A stretch of 64,000 nt of DNA from Oscillospiraceae bacterium (lineage in GTDB: Bacteria; Bacillota; Clostridia; Oscillospirales; Acutalibacteraceae), in contig DPVM01000005.1 of NCBI GenBank assembly GCA_003526845.1, positions 84,913 through 148,912 on the forward strand, read 5' to 3'. This document shows, piece by piece, positions 9,343-17,923 of the stretch. Within the stretch, counting starts at the first letter, position 1. Each line of letters starts with the position of its first letter. The notes beneath the pieces were generated by a model, which made no database searches, was not told the origin of the DNA, and saw only the letters and a program-made list of their open reading frames with translations. The position numbers and the translations under genes were made by a program.

Positions 9343-10149
9343 ATGGAAAAGTTTTTTGATTATATCGACTCCTCCTTGCCCGATAATCCGCAGGATAAGA
9401 ATATGTATAAATACAAGCGCGCTCTTCTTGATGAAATGGAGAGCCGCGCTTTTGAACTTGAAAAACGCGGTTTGACCGATGAAAATGTCGTTGCCGACCT
9501 TGTAATCGGTGAGCATCCGGATTTGAAGGAGGACTATAACCGTTATCTTTTGGATTTAAACGCAAAGGACAGATGCCGCCGTTTCATAATATCAAACATT
9601 GTCGGCTCAATTGGTTATATTCTTGCAATCGTTGTTTTGTATTTGCTTTTCAGCAAAAGCACGCATTTGTGGAGTATGACTTGGGCGTTTCTCGTTGACG
9701 GCATTTTGCTTTGGCTCGTTTATTTGCTTTCAATCGGCGTTCGTTCTTTTTCAAAAAAGAAAAGGGTGTTTCACATCGTTGCGCGAATTTGTTTGTTTGT
9801 GGCTGTTATGCTTTTGTCGGTTGCGCTTTTACTCTTATTTATTGCAGTCATCAAGCCTCCGCATTCGTGGCTTGCCGTAATCGGCGGAGTTGCCGCGGCA
9901 TTTGTTGCCGACGGATTGTATGCCGTTTTTACAAAGCAAAGCCTTGCTGTGATTAATTGGCTTATTTATTTGCCGATTATTGCGGCTATGGTGTATATAA
10001 TTCTTTGCACCTGCTCCGTTTTTCCATGGACTGCGGGATGGGTTATTATTCCGGCGGCACTCGTTGCCGATATGATAATTGCCGCCGAGGCGGTGCGCAG
10101 AAACGCAAAAATCAAAGAGGAGGTAATTGACTCATGGAACGAAAGCTGA
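9343..10149 (+). CDS. Polytopic membrane protein with HAAS-like N-terminal domain
   Basis: The 268-residue protein has a soluble N-terminus (about 1-80) rich in charged helices (YKRALLDEMESRAFELEKRGLTDENVV), resembling the HAAS/DUF1700-type domain seen ahead of many Firmicute membrane proteins. Six hydrophobic segments follow, for example around VGSIGYILAIVVLYLLF, FLVDGILLWLVYLLSIGV and ICLFVAVMLLSVALLLLF. It starts 21 bases after the acyl ligase and its 3' end overlaps the next gene by 16 bases, so the three are very likely co-transcribed and translationally coupled. No clear ribosome site precedes ATG 9343. Its role in the operon is unknown. Confidence 0.7.
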   Translation: MEKFFDYIDSSLPDNPQDKNMYKYKRALLDEMESRAFELEKRGLTDENVVADLVIGEHPDLKEDYNRYLLDLNAKDRCRRFIISNIVGSIGYILAIVVLYLLFSKSTHLWSMTWAFLVDGILLWLVYLLSIGVRSFSKKKRVFHIVARICLFVAVMLLSVALLLLFIAVIKPPHSWLAVIGGVAAAFVADGLYAVFTKQSLAVINWLIYLPIIAAMVYIILCTCSVFPWTAGWVIIPAALVADMIIAAEAVRRNAKIKEEVIDSWNES

Positions 10150-11417
10150 ATGCCGAGTTGTGGGACAAAATGCATTACCTTTTCAGGGATTATAACGACC
10201 GTATGGTCCACGCCGAACTGCGCTATGATTTTGAAATTGATGTTGATATTCTCAAAACCGTTGTGCTTTGCTTTTTTGAAAAATCGCCCGTGTTCCATTC
10301 GGCGTTTAAGGATAATCACATCAGCCCCTGCTGGATTGTAAAGGATTATAATATCGACGAGGTTGTTTTCTCCTACCGTGTGGAGGAAAATGAGCTTGAC
10401 GAAAAAATCAATTCGTTTCTCACACGCTCAATCGCTACGGATTCAAATGTTCAAATGCAAATTGCCGTTTTTTATCACGGCAAAAAATCCGTTTTGTGCA
10501 TTATAGAAAATCATATGTGTATGGACGGCGGCGACTTTAAGTATTTTCTAAAGGCACTTTGCAAAAATTATAACGCCTATGCCGAAAATAAAATCAGCCC
10601 GATTGATTTTAAAACAGGCTCAAGGTCATACACCCGCGTTTATGAGGATTTCACCGCGGCAGAGAAAAAACTTGCAAAAAATCTTTATAAAAACATCAAT
10701 ACACCCGATGAACACGGCTTTCCGTTCACTCCCGACAATATTAGGGACAAATCGTTTATCGCTCGCCGCAAATTGCCGCAGGATATGCTCGACAAAATCC
10801 GCGCGGCAGGCAAAAAATACGGTGCAACTGTCAACGATATGCTTCTTGCGTCGTATTTTTTCAGCCTTTACGAGCTTGCACGATATGACGAAAATGACAG
10901 CTGCTCGATTTCGTGTGCAATTGATTTGCGCCGCCATATAAAGGACGCAAGCCACAGCGGCGTAACAAACCATACGGCGTGGATGCAGTGCCGAGTTCCG
11001 AAACGCGGCAACGATATTTTTGAAACGCTCGCCTATGTCATCCAATCGTCAAATCAGTTTAAAAATGACAGATTTATGGGGCTTCACGGCTTGCCGTTGC
11101 TTTCACTCGGCTACAAAATTATGCCTTATGCCGCATCGGAGGAAATAATCAAAATAGGTTACGCAAATCCTCTTTTGGCCATGAGCAACATCGGCGTTAT
11201 GGAGGTCGAAAAGTTGGCGCTTTGCGGACGCGAGCCTTACGATGTCTTTTCAACGGGAGCGGTTAAATATAAGCCATTTGCACTTCTCACCGTGACCACG
11301 GCGCGAAAAATCATCACTCTTTCAATGTGTGTTCGCGGCAATAAGCAGGATGAAAAAATCGTTAATTTTTTCTTTTCTCTAATGGAGAAAAATTTAAAAA
11401 CGCTTTGCGGCGAATAA
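10134..11417 (+). CDS. Condensation-domain-like acyltransferase
   Basis: The 427-residue protein carries the HxxxDG active-site signature of the condensation/acetyltransferase fold at residues 127-132 (HMCMDG), with the general-base histidine His127. This fold includes NRPS condensation domains, wax-ester synthases, PapA-type and alcohol acyltransferases. The middle region (GKKYGATVNDMLLASYFFSLY) and the later SCAIDLRRHIK segment match the usual second subdomain layout. A stand-alone enzyme of this size next to an acyl ligase suggests transfer of an activated acyl chain to an amine or alcohol. It overlaps the upstream gene and has a GAGGAGG ribosome site within it. Substrates cannot be inferred. 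Confidence 0.72.
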   Translation: MERKLNAELWDKMHYLFRDYNDRMVHAELRYDFEIDVDILKTVVLCFFEKSPVFHSAFKDNHISPCWIVKDYNIDEVVFSYRVEENELDEKINSFLTRSIATDSNVQMQIAVFYHGKKSVLCIIENHMCMDGGDFKYFLKALCKNYNAYAENKISPIDFKTGSRSYTRVYEDFTAAEKKLAKNLYKNINTPDEHGFPFTPDNIRDKSFIARRKLPQDMLDKIRAAGKKYGATVNDMLLASYFFSLYELARYDENDSCSISCAIDLRRHIKDASHSGVTNHTAWMQCRVPKRGNDIFETLAYVIQSSNQFKNDRFMGLHGLPLLSLGYKIMPYAASEEIIKIGYANPLLAMSNIGVMEVEKLALCGREPYDVFSTGAVKYKPFALLTVTTARKIITLSMCVRGNKQDEKIVNFFFSLMEKNLKTLCGE

Positions 11418-11448
11418 ATAACAACAAATAATAACAAACATAAACAAA

Positions 11449-11493
11449 AGCACCCGATGCGGACTAAATCCGCATCGGGTGCTTTTGCTTTAA
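11449..11493. terminator. Bidirectional terminator between convergent operons
   Basis: AAAAGCACCCGATGCGGA pairs with TCCGCATCGGGTGCTTTT around a short CTAAA loop. The A and T runs on both sides let it act for the plus-strand ligase operon and the minus-strand PAS/glycosyltransferase operon. Confidence 0.9.
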
Positions 11494-11501
11494 ACGATAT
11501 T

Positions 11502-11876
11502 TTATTTAAAATCGTATTTTTTCATTGTTTCGTTGTTTCTGTATTCGTGCTTTTCGTAGTAGCCGATTAAATTGCCGTCATCATCGCGCAGGGCAACCAT
11601 ATATACATCCTTGTTTTCTTTCGGATTAAACGAGGTGTAGATAATGTTGTTGTCCTTGCTTTTTCCGAACCACTCCACAACCTTTTCAATTTTTTCATTT
11701 GATTTCGGGTTGTGGCAGTTTAAAAGATTTTTGCCTACGAGATTACCGCCGTTGTGCTTTGCGTATCTTGCTTTTGCGGCAGGATTCATATAAATTATTT
11801 CGTGCTCAAGGTTGCACAAAACAACCGCTGCAGTGTCCTGTTCAAGTACACTTTTGAAATAAACATTTAAATTCAT
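11502..11876 (-). CDS. Small single-domain PAS protein
   Basis: This 124-residue protein is a single PAS domain: it starts MNLNVYFKSVLEQDT, has the core CNLEHEIIYMNPAA (sensor strand pair), VGKNLLNCHNPKS and the closing strand KDVYMVALRDDDGNLIGYYE. PAS domains bind ligands or partners; no output domain is attached. The start at 11876 is chosen because AGGAGA sits just upstream of it and an upstream extension would overlap the neighbouring gene. It follows the glycosyltransferase by 16 bases on the same strand and is probably co-transcribed. The ligand and the partner are unknown. Confidence 0.8.
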   Translation of the reverse strand: MNLNVYFKSVLEQDTAAVVLCNLEHEIIYMNPAAKARYAKHNGGNLVGKNLLNCHNPKSNEKIEKVVEWFGKSKDNNIIYTSFNPKENKDVYMVALRDDDGNLIGYYEKHEYRNNETMKKYDFK

Positions 11877-11892
11877 TAACGTTCTCCTGCAA

Positions 11893-13083
11893 TCAGTATT
11901 TATACGGCTCGTGCGGTGTCGAATTAAATTTGTCAATCACCACTTGGTATCTGTCATAGGCGTTTTTGATGCTGTCATCCCACGAAATGTAAATGTCATC
12001 CTGCGCATTTTTACCGACTCTGTTCAAAAGGTCCTTGTTATCAATGATTTTGTCAATTGATGTTGCAACGCTGTGCGCCGTTTCAAGACATAAAAAACCC
12101 GTTTCGCAATCGGTTATGCCCTCTGCCGCGCAACTCCCCTCAACAAGAAGTGACGGCGTTGACGATGCCGCCGCCTCACGCACTACAAGACCGTTTGTGT
12201 CAAACATTGACGGAAATACAAGCAAATCCGCCGTGCTGTAATATATTTGAAGTTCGCTTCTGTCAAGCAACTGACCGGTGTATATTACTTTGTCATTCAA
12301 ACCGAGTTTTGCCGTGTATTTCTTTATTGCGCCCTCGTCGGGACCCATTCCGAGCATAAGCAGTCTGAAATCTCTGCCGCGTTCTTTTAATATTTCGCAA
12401 GCTTCAAGAATGATTTGAATGTTTTTGTACCACATCATTCTGCCCACAAATATTAATACGGGGATTCCTTCCGGGATGCTGTGCTTTCTGCGAATCATTG
12501 CGCGCTCATCGTCGGTGATGCATACTTTCGGCAGGTCGCATCCGTTCGGCATTACGATATAGTCGCCTTGGTAGCCGACTTTCCGCAATGATTCCGCCGT
12601 GCCTTTGCTTGTTACCCAAACCTCGTCCGCACTCTTGATGTTGTTTAGCAAAAAGCCGTACGCCCTGTGCTTAACCGCAAGGCTCGGTATTCTTGCCTCA
12701 AAATCATATTCGTATTTTGTATGGTATGTCAATACCATCGGAATACGCTTTATTCTGTTTATTCTTCTGAAAAAATAGCTCGTTGCAATGGGGCAGTGAG
12801 AATGCAAAATGTCAAAATTTTTGTCAATCACATCAAGCGCAAGCTGCTTTTTGAACGGCCAACCGACAGGGTATCCCTCGCCGAATGTGAAAAGACTTGT
12901 GTATCTGTATATTTCGTACGGATACTTGTAGTCCTCCTGATTGGGATTTTTAGGCGTTACGATTACAGCCTCGCCGAGCTTTTCGTTTATAATATCGGCA
13001 TAGCATTTGGCAACCGTACTGATTCCGTCTATCGTCGGCGGAAATGCCTCGGTTCCTATTGCAACCTTTAATTTCTTTTCCAT
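11893..13083 (-). CDS. GT4-family glycosyltransferase
   Basis: The 396-residue enzyme has the GT-B fold of family 4 glycosyltransferases. The N-terminal domain begins AIGTEAFPPTIDGIST, with the acceptor-side glycine loop and the HSHCP and YHTKYE motifs. The C-terminal nucleotide-sugar domain shows VFVGRMMWYKN and the EX7E-like region PSMFDTNGLVVREAAA. The closest known pattern is that of diacylglycerol or phosphatidylinositol glycosyltransferases of Gram-positive bacteria, which act at the membrane face, but a different acceptor is possible. It is the first gene of a minus-strand pair with the PAS protein and is transcribed divergently from hprK. Confidence 0.85.
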   Translation of the reverse strand: MEKKLKVAIGTEAFPPTIDGISTVAKCYADIINEKLGEAVIVTPKNPNQEDYKYPYEIYRYTSLFTFGEGYPVGWPFKKQLALDVIDKNFDILHSHCPIATSYFFRRINRIKRIPMVLTYHTKYEYDFEARIPSLAVKHRAYGFLLNNIKSADEVWVTSKGTAESLRKVGYQGDYIVMPNGCDLPKVCITDDERAMIRRKHSIPEGIPVLIFVGRMMWYKNIQIILEACEILKERGRDFRLLMLGMGPDEGAIKKYTAKLGLNDKVIYTGQLLDRSELQIYYSTADLLVFPSMFDTNGLVVREAAASSTPSLLVEGSCAAEGITDCETGFLCLETAHSVATSIDKIIDNKDLLNRVGKNAQDDIYISWDDSIKNAYDRYQVVIDKFNSTPHEPYKY

Positions 13084-13111
13084 TACAATCCTCCGTTAGA
13101 GAAGTTAATTC

Positions 13112-13140
13112 ATTATATCATAACTCAATGAGTTTGTAAA
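13112..13140 (-). promoter_or_regulatory. SigA-type promoter for the glycosyltransferase-PAS pair
   Basis: On the minus strand TTTACA (13140-13135) and TATAAT (13117-13112) are 17 bases apart, about 28 bases upstream of the start codon. Confidence 0.6.
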
Positions 13141-13173
13141 ATAAATAAATTCTTAATAATTTTTAAATCTTTC

Positions 13174-13202
13174 TTGATAATGCTTTTAGTTTATTATATA
13201 AT
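13174..13202 (+). promoter_or_regulatory. SigA-type promoter for the hprK operon
   Basis: TTGATA (13174-13179) and TATAAT (13197-13202) are 17 bases apart and 33 bases ahead of the hprK start. Confidence 0.65.
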
Positions 13203-13235
13203 AAAGACTGAATAATTTTGCATAGGAGAAAAACT

Positions 13236-14201
13236 ATGGCTGAAAAGTATTCGGTTACTCTTGAAAAAATAATCAAGAATCACAATCTCGAGGTTGTCTA
13301 TGTACCTAAGCCGACAGAGGAAATTCTTATTATTACAAGTGAGGTTAACCGACCCGGTATAGTCCTTACGGGATATACCGATTATTTTGACCCGTTGAGA
13401 ATACAAATACTCGGTTGGACCGAGTTTGGCTTTCTTCTCAGCATGAGTGAGGAAAATCAGCAAAAAGCACTTGCCTATTGGCTCGAGCTTAAGCCTGCCG
13501 CCGCAGTGGTCACAAGAGGACTTGATATTCCCGAAAACTTCAAAAAGGCGTGTGAAAAATATCAGGTGCCGCTTTTGAGAACAAAGGAGGAAACTTCGCC
13601 GTTTCTTGCGGCGCTGATTGATTTTCTCAATCGCGAACTTGCTCCGCGCATCACGCGCCACGGCGTTCTTGTCGAGGTTTACGGCGAGGGTATATTGATT
13701 GTCGGCGAAAGCGGTGCCGGCAAATCCGAAACAGCTATTGAGCTTATTAAGCGCGGTCACCGTTTGATTGCGGATGACGCTGTTGAGCTTCGCAAGGTGT
13801 CCGAGCGCACAATCGAAGGCTCATCGCCGAGCAATATTCGCCATTTTATTGAACTTCGCGGTATCGGCATCATCAATGCACGCCGTATTTTCGGTATGGG
13901 TGCCGTTAAGCCTAAGGAAAAAATTGATATGGTTATCCAGCTCGAGGAGTGGGATCCCACAAAGGCTTATGACAGGCTCGGTCTTGATAATGAGTACACA
14001 AGAATACTTGATGTCAAAATTCCCGTTGTTATTGTTCCGGTTACTCCGGGCCGTAACCTTGCGGTTATCGTTGAAACCGCGGCTATGAATAATCGTCAAA
14101 AAAAGATGGGCTACAACGGGGCCAAAGAGCTTATGCATTCGCTCGGTATGGATGATATAGAGCCTACCGACAAAGAACTTGAAATATGGAAAAATTCGTG
14201 A
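13236..14201 (+). CDS. hprK: HPr kinase/phosphorylase
   Basis: HPrK phosphorylates HPr on its regulatory serine and so controls carbon catabolite repression and sugar uptake in low-GC Gram-positives. The 321-residue product has the Walker A loop GESGAGKS at 157-164 and the family signature LRGIGIINARRIFG. The N-terminal half is the usual MurF-like fold ending in ENFKKACEKYQVPLL. ATG 13236 is taken as the start because AGGAGA lies 6-8 bases ahead; the earlier in-frame TTG at 13218 would remove that site. It leads a long operon with ROK kinase, murB, rapZ, whiA and dnaE. Confidence 0.95.
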   Translation: MAEKYSVTLEKIIKNHNLEVVYVPKPTEEILIITSEVNRPGIVLTGYTDYFDPLRIQILGWTEFGFLLSMSEENQQKALAYWLELKPAAAVVTRGLDIPENFKKACEKYQVPLLRTKEETSPFLAALIDFLNRELAPRITRHGVLVEVYGEGILIVGESGAGKSETAIELIKRGHRLIADDAVELRKVSERTIEGSSPSNIRHFIELRGIGIINARRIFGMGAVKPKEKIDMVIQLEEWDPTKAYDRLGLDNEYTRILDVKIPVVIVPVTPGRNLAVIVETAAMNNRQKKMGYNGAKELMHSLGMDDIEPTDKELEIWKNS

Positions 14202-14238
14202 TTACCTGCGGATTTAAGAAAGAAAAAGGGGTATAGTT

Positions 14239-15189
14239 ATGTTTACTATCGGTATCGATTTGGGCGGAACTAATATTGTTGCCGCTGTTGTTGACGAAAA
14301 ATACAATATTATCGCAAAGGCAAAAACGCCGACTGCCGTTCCACGCAGTGCAGAACTTATTTTTGATGATATTGCAAAGGTCTGCAAAGAGGCTGTCGAA
14401 AAAGCCGGTCTTACAATGAACGATATTTCGTCTGTAGGTCTCGGCACACCCGGCACTGTTAATTCTGACGGTGTTATCGAGTTTGCAAACAACCTTAATT
14501 TTGACAATGTTCCTGCAAAGGATATGATTATCGAAAGACTCGGCGACAAGCCGGTTTATGTTGCAAACGACGCTAACTGTGCCGCTCTCGGCGAGGCTTA
14601 TGCAGGTTGCGGCAACGGTGCCAAAAACTTTATTGCCGTTACACTCGGCACCGGTGTAGGCTCGGGCGTTATCATTGACGGTAAGATTGTAACGGGTGTT
14701 AACAATGCCGGCGGCGAATGCGGACATATGGTAATTGTTGTTGACGGCGAGGCTTGCACTTGCGGCAGACACGGTTGTTGGGAGGCTTATGCATCGGCAA
14801 CAGCACTTATCAATCAAACAAAAAAGGCTATGGAGCAATATCCCGACTCCGTTATGCATCAACTTGCAAAGGAAGAGGGTAAGGTTTCGGGCAAAACAGC
14901 GTTTGACGCGATGCGCAGAGGCGATATTGCAGGTATTAAGGTTGTTGACCAATATATCAAATATGTCGCTTGCGGCATTATCAATCTCGTAAACGCACTT
15001 CAGCCGGAGATTATCTGTGTCGGCGGCGGTATCTGCAACGAGGGTGAAACATTGCTCCGTCCGCTCAGAAGATATATTGAGGCTGAGCGTTACAGCGTTT
15101 ATTCAAAAATTCAAACAAAAATTCTCAAGGCGGAGCTTGGCAACGATGCAGGCATCATCGGTGCCGCAATTCTCGGCGTTGCAGATTAA
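14239..15189 (+). CDS. glcK: ROK-family glucokinase
   Basis: The 316-residue sugar kinase belongs to the ROK family. It shows the N-terminal phosphate loop IGIDLGGTNIVAA, the second phosphate motif VTLGTGVGSGVI, the substrate aspartate in VANDANCAALGEAYAG and the zinc-binding cysteine cluster CTCGRHGCWE. These fit bacterial glucokinases, which make glucose 6-phosphate. Its place next to hprK and in the same operon as pfkA's upstream neighbours fits a role in glycolysis. Other hexoses or N-acetylmannosamine cannot be excluded. AAAAAGGGG provides the ribosome site. Confidence 0.85.
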   Translation: MFTIGIDLGGTNIVAAVVDEKYNIIAKAKTPTAVPRSAELIFDDIAKVCKEAVEKAGLTMNDISSVGLGTPGTVNSDGVIEFANNLNFDNVPAKDMIIERLGDKPVYVANDANCAALGEAYAGCGNGAKNFIAVTLGTGVGSGVIIDGKIVTGVNNAGGECGHMVIVVDGEACTCGRHGCWEAYASATALINQTKKAMEQYPDSVMHQLAKEEGKVSGKTAFDAMRRGDIAGIKVVDQYIKYVACGIINLVNALQPEIICVGGGICNEGETLLRPLRRYIEAERYSVYSKIQTKILKAELGNDAGIIGAAILGVAD

Positions 15190-15201
15190 TTCGGTGATAA
15201 A

Positions 15202-16101
15202 TTGAAAGATTTAGTCAAATTTTTAGAAATTTCAAACATAAAATATCTTGAAAACGAGCCTATGAGCAATCATACCACATTTAAAATCGGCGGCAACGCT
15301 GCGGTGGTAGTTCTGCCTAAAAGTGAGAACGAAATTGCTTCGGTTATAAAGGAATGCAACCGTCTCGGTATTAGGTATATGACAGTCGGCAACGGCTCGA
15401 ATCTCCTCGTTTCCGATGACGGAATTGATGCCTGTGTTATTCTGCTCGGCAAGGATTTTTCGGATGTCACTTTGATTGGTGATAATACGATTTTTGCCCA
15501 AGCCGGTGCGTCGCTCACAAAAGTGTGCCGCACGGCGCTTGAAAACAGCTTGACAGGGCTTGAATTTGCATACGGCATTCCCGGCTCATGCGGCGGAGGC
15601 GCGTTTATGAACGCAGGTGCCTACGGCGGCGAGCTTAAGGATGTTCTCGTAAAATGCGACCATATCGACCAAAACGGCGAAAAGGGCACGCTTTGCGGCG
15701 ATGGTTTAAAGCTGTCATACCGTCACTCGGCTTATTACGACAACGGTTGCACAATAACAGGCGTTTATTTTAAATTGAAAAAAGGCAATCCCGACGAAAT
15801 CAAATCAAAAATGCAGGATTTGATGGGAAGAAGAAAGAGCAAGCAGCCGCTTGAATTTGCATCGGCAGGCTCAACCTTTAAACGTCCGGAGGGATATTTT
15901 GCAGGTGCGCTTATCGAGGAGTGCAATCTCAAGGGTACAACAATCGGCGGTGCACAGGTCAGCACAAAGCATGCAGGCTTTGTTATCAACACCGGCGGCG
16001 CGACATGCAACGATGTGCTTGCGCTTTGTAAACAGGTTTCTGACACTGTTTATAAAGAAAAAGGCGTTCGCCTTGAAATGGAAGTCAGAGTTACAAAATA
16101 A
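15202..16101 (+). CDS. murB: UDP-N-acetylenolpyruvoylglucosamine reductase
   Basis: MurB reduces UDP-GlcNAc-enolpyruvate to UDP-MurNAc with NADPH in peptidoglycan synthesis in the cytoplasm. The 299-residue product has the FAD-binding segments MTVGNGSNLLVSD and GLEFAYGIPGSCGGGAFMNAGAYGGE. The C-terminal substrate domain has FASAGSTFKRPEG (catalytic serine region) and KHAGFVINTGGAT, typical of type II MurB. It starts with TTG at 15202, 12 bases after the kinase gene, with only a weak ribosome site, so it may depend on translation of the gene upstream. Confidence 0.95.
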   Translation: MKDLVKFLEISNIKYLENEPMSNHTTFKIGGNAAVVVLPKSENEIASVIKECNRLGIRYMTVGNGSNLLVSDDGIDACVILLGKDFSDVTLIGDNTIFAQAGASLTKVCRTALENSLTGLEFAYGIPGSCGGGAFMNAGAYGGELKDVLVKCDHIDQNGEKGTLCGDGLKLSYRHSAYYDNGCTITGVYFKLKKGNPDEIKSKMQDLMGRRKSKQPLEFASAGSTFKRPEGYFAGALIEECNLKGTTIGGAQVSTKHAGFVINTGGATCNDVLALCKQVSDTVYKEKGVRLEMEVRVTK

Positions 16102-16134
16102 TTCAATCGGCATGATGATTTTCGGAGAGTGTTT

Positions 16135-16995
16135 ATGAAAGATGTAATTTTTTTAACAGGTGTATCGGGTGCGGGCAAATCAACCGCCATGAGTTTTATG
16201 GAGGATGTAGGCTATTATTGTATTGATAATATGCCTGCCGAGCTTATTTCAACATTTATGAATTTGATGGATAAGTCGGATAAATACAACAAAATCGCAA
16301 TTGTTACCGATGTTCGCTCAAAGGGCGTTTTCAATGCGTTTTGCGATGTTGTTGATAAGCTTAAATACGATAACGACAATGTTAAAATCATCTATCTCGA
16401 TATTAAAAATCATGTTGCACTTAAAAGATATAAGCTTACACGCAGAAAGCACCCTTTTGCCGACAAATTTTCAGGCAGTATCGAGGATGCGCTAAATTAT
16501 GAAAAGGAGGTTCTGGCTCCTGTTCGCCTCAGGGCAGATTATGTCATCGACACCTCCGACTTAACTTCAAACCAGCTTCGCAATCGCCTTACACAAATCC
16601 TTTTGGGTGATGACAAAGATGTTATGAATATCAATATCGTTTCTTTCGGCTTTAAACACGGAATTCCGAATGATGCTGATTTTGTTCTTGATGTTCGTTG
16701 CCTTCCAAACCCGTATTGGGTTGAGTCAATGCGCGAAAAAACAGGCCTTGACCAAGAGGTTTATGACTATGTTTTCAGTTTTGGCGATGCGCAAAAATTG
16801 CTCGAAAAAACAATATCGCTGCTTGACTTTTTAAATCCTCTTTACATCAAGGAGGGTAAAAGCCAAATCGTTATCGCAATCGGCTGCACAGGCGGCAATC
16901 ACCGCTCTGTCGCAATTGCCGAAGCTCTCAAAAAGCATTTTGTCAGACATTGGGACAATGTGTCGGTTAATCATCGCGATATTAACAGAAAATAA
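16135..16995 (+). CDS. rapZ: RNase adapter/nucleotide-binding protein RapZ
   Basis: RapZ (YvcJ) is a P-loop nucleotide-binding protein; in enterobacteria it guides RNase E to small RNAs controlling glucosamine 6-phosphate synthase, and in Firmicutes it binds nucleotides near murein genes. The product (286 residues) has the Walker A motif GVSGAGKST at the N-terminus and the C-terminal CTGGNHRSVAIAE signature. ATG 16135 is preferred because GGAG at 16124-16127 is 7 bases upstream; a GTG two codons earlier is less well placed. The usual rapZ-yvcK-whiA order is shortened here: no yvcK lies before whiA. Confidence 0.93.
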   Translation: MKDVIFLTGVSGAGKSTAMSFMEDVGYYCIDNMPAELISTFMNLMDKSDKYNKIAIVTDVRSKGVFNAFCDVVDKLKYDNDNVKIIYLDIKNHVALKRYKLTRRKHPFADKFSGSIEDALNYEKEVLAPVRLRADYVIDTSDLTSNQLRNRLTQILLGDDKDVMNINIVSFGFKHGIPNDADFVLDVRCLPNPYWVESMREKTGLDQEVYDYVFSFGDAQKLLEKTISLLDFLNPLYIKEGKSQIVIAIGCTGGNHRSVAIAEALKKHFVRHWDNVSVNHRDINRK

Positions 16996-17015
16996 TTATA
17001 GGCAGATAATACAAA

Positions 17016-17906
17016 ATGTCATTTTCATCAAATGTAAAAAATGAACTCGTTAAAATAGAATACGAAAATATTTGCTGCAAAAAGAGCCTGCTTTACGGTA
17101 TGGCTCTTTTTGCTAAATCGTTTTCGGCACGCAATATAACTTTCCAAACGGAAAATGAAAGTTCGGCACAACTTTTCAAAAATCTTTTGCTTGAACTGCG
17201 AAATATAGACTGTAAAATCGAAATTTCGCCGGCAGGCAAAACATACACAATCTCGCTTGACAGGAACGATTCGTCAAAACTTTTTTCCTATTTTTCGCAC
17301 TCACCGCACGAAACAAGTCTAAAACTTAATGCGTCGAATTTTGCCTGTCCGCATTGTCAAAATGCATTTTTGGCAGGTGCATTTTTGAGTTGCGGCACAA
17401 TTCTTACACCCGAAAAGGGCTATCATCTCGAATTTGTGGTGCCGTTTTTAAACCTTTCAAAAAGTTTTGTCACTCTTTTGCGCGAAATGGAACTTTCTCC
17501 GAAAACCGCAAACAGAAAAGGCTATAACATAATATATTTTAAGGGCAGTGAGGTTATCGAAGATTGCCTTTATATTATGGGTGCCGCATCGTCTATGTTT
17601 GATATGATGAATGTCAAAATAGTTAAGGAAATCCGCAATTCGGCAAACAGAAAAGCCAATTGTGAAACCGCAAATATTCAAAAAACCGTTGACGCGGCGT
17701 CACCGCAGATTGCGGCGATAATGAAAATTCAATCAACAATCGGTCTTGACTCGCTGTCGCCACAGCTTAAGGAAATGGCACTTATGCGACTTGACAATCC
17801 CGATTTGTCGCTTAAAGAACTTGCCGAAATGTTTGAGCCTCCGCTTTCAAAAAGCGGAGCAAATCATCGCCTCAAACGCCTTGTTGATATTGCAAACGAC
17901 ATTTGA
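17016..17906 (+). CDS. whiA: DNA-binding protein WhiA
   Basis: WhiA is a conserved DNA-binding protein of Gram-positives linked to sporulation septation in actinomycetes and to division and chromosome segregation in Bacillus. The 296-residue product has the degenerate LAGLIDADG-like N-terminal domain (ACPHCQNAFLAGAFLSCGT) and a C-terminal helix-turn-helix domain (LKEMALMRLDNPDLSLKELAEM ending in GANHRLKRL). It lies 20 bases after rapZ and 17 bases before dnaE. The ribosome site is weak (AGGCAGA). Confidence 0.93.
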   Translation: MSFSSNVKNELVKIEYENICCKKSLLYGMALFAKSFSARNITFQTENESSAQLFKNLLLELRNIDCKIEISPAGKTYTISLDRNDSSKLFSYFSHSPHETSLKLNASNFACPHCQNAFLAGAFLSCGTILTPEKGYHLEFVVPFLNLSKSFVTLLREMELSPKTANRKGYNIIYFKGSEVIEDCLYIMGAASSMFDMMNVKIVKEIRNSANRKANCETANIQKTVDAASPQIAAIMKIQSTIGLDSLSPQLKEMALMRLDNPDLSLKELAEMFEPPLSKSGANHRLKRLVDIANDI

Positions 17907-17923
17907 TTTTTACGGAGTAAAAA

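Noticed and set aside
8707..9516. 269-codon open frame on the minus strand
   Set aside because: It lies opposite the acyl ligase and the start of the membrane-protein gene and has no ribosome site or recognisable family; it mirrors the sense codon pattern.
14164..14952. 262-codon open frame on the minus strand inside the ROK kinase gene
   Set aside because: It is antisense to a well-identified enzyme, and its translation has no known motif.
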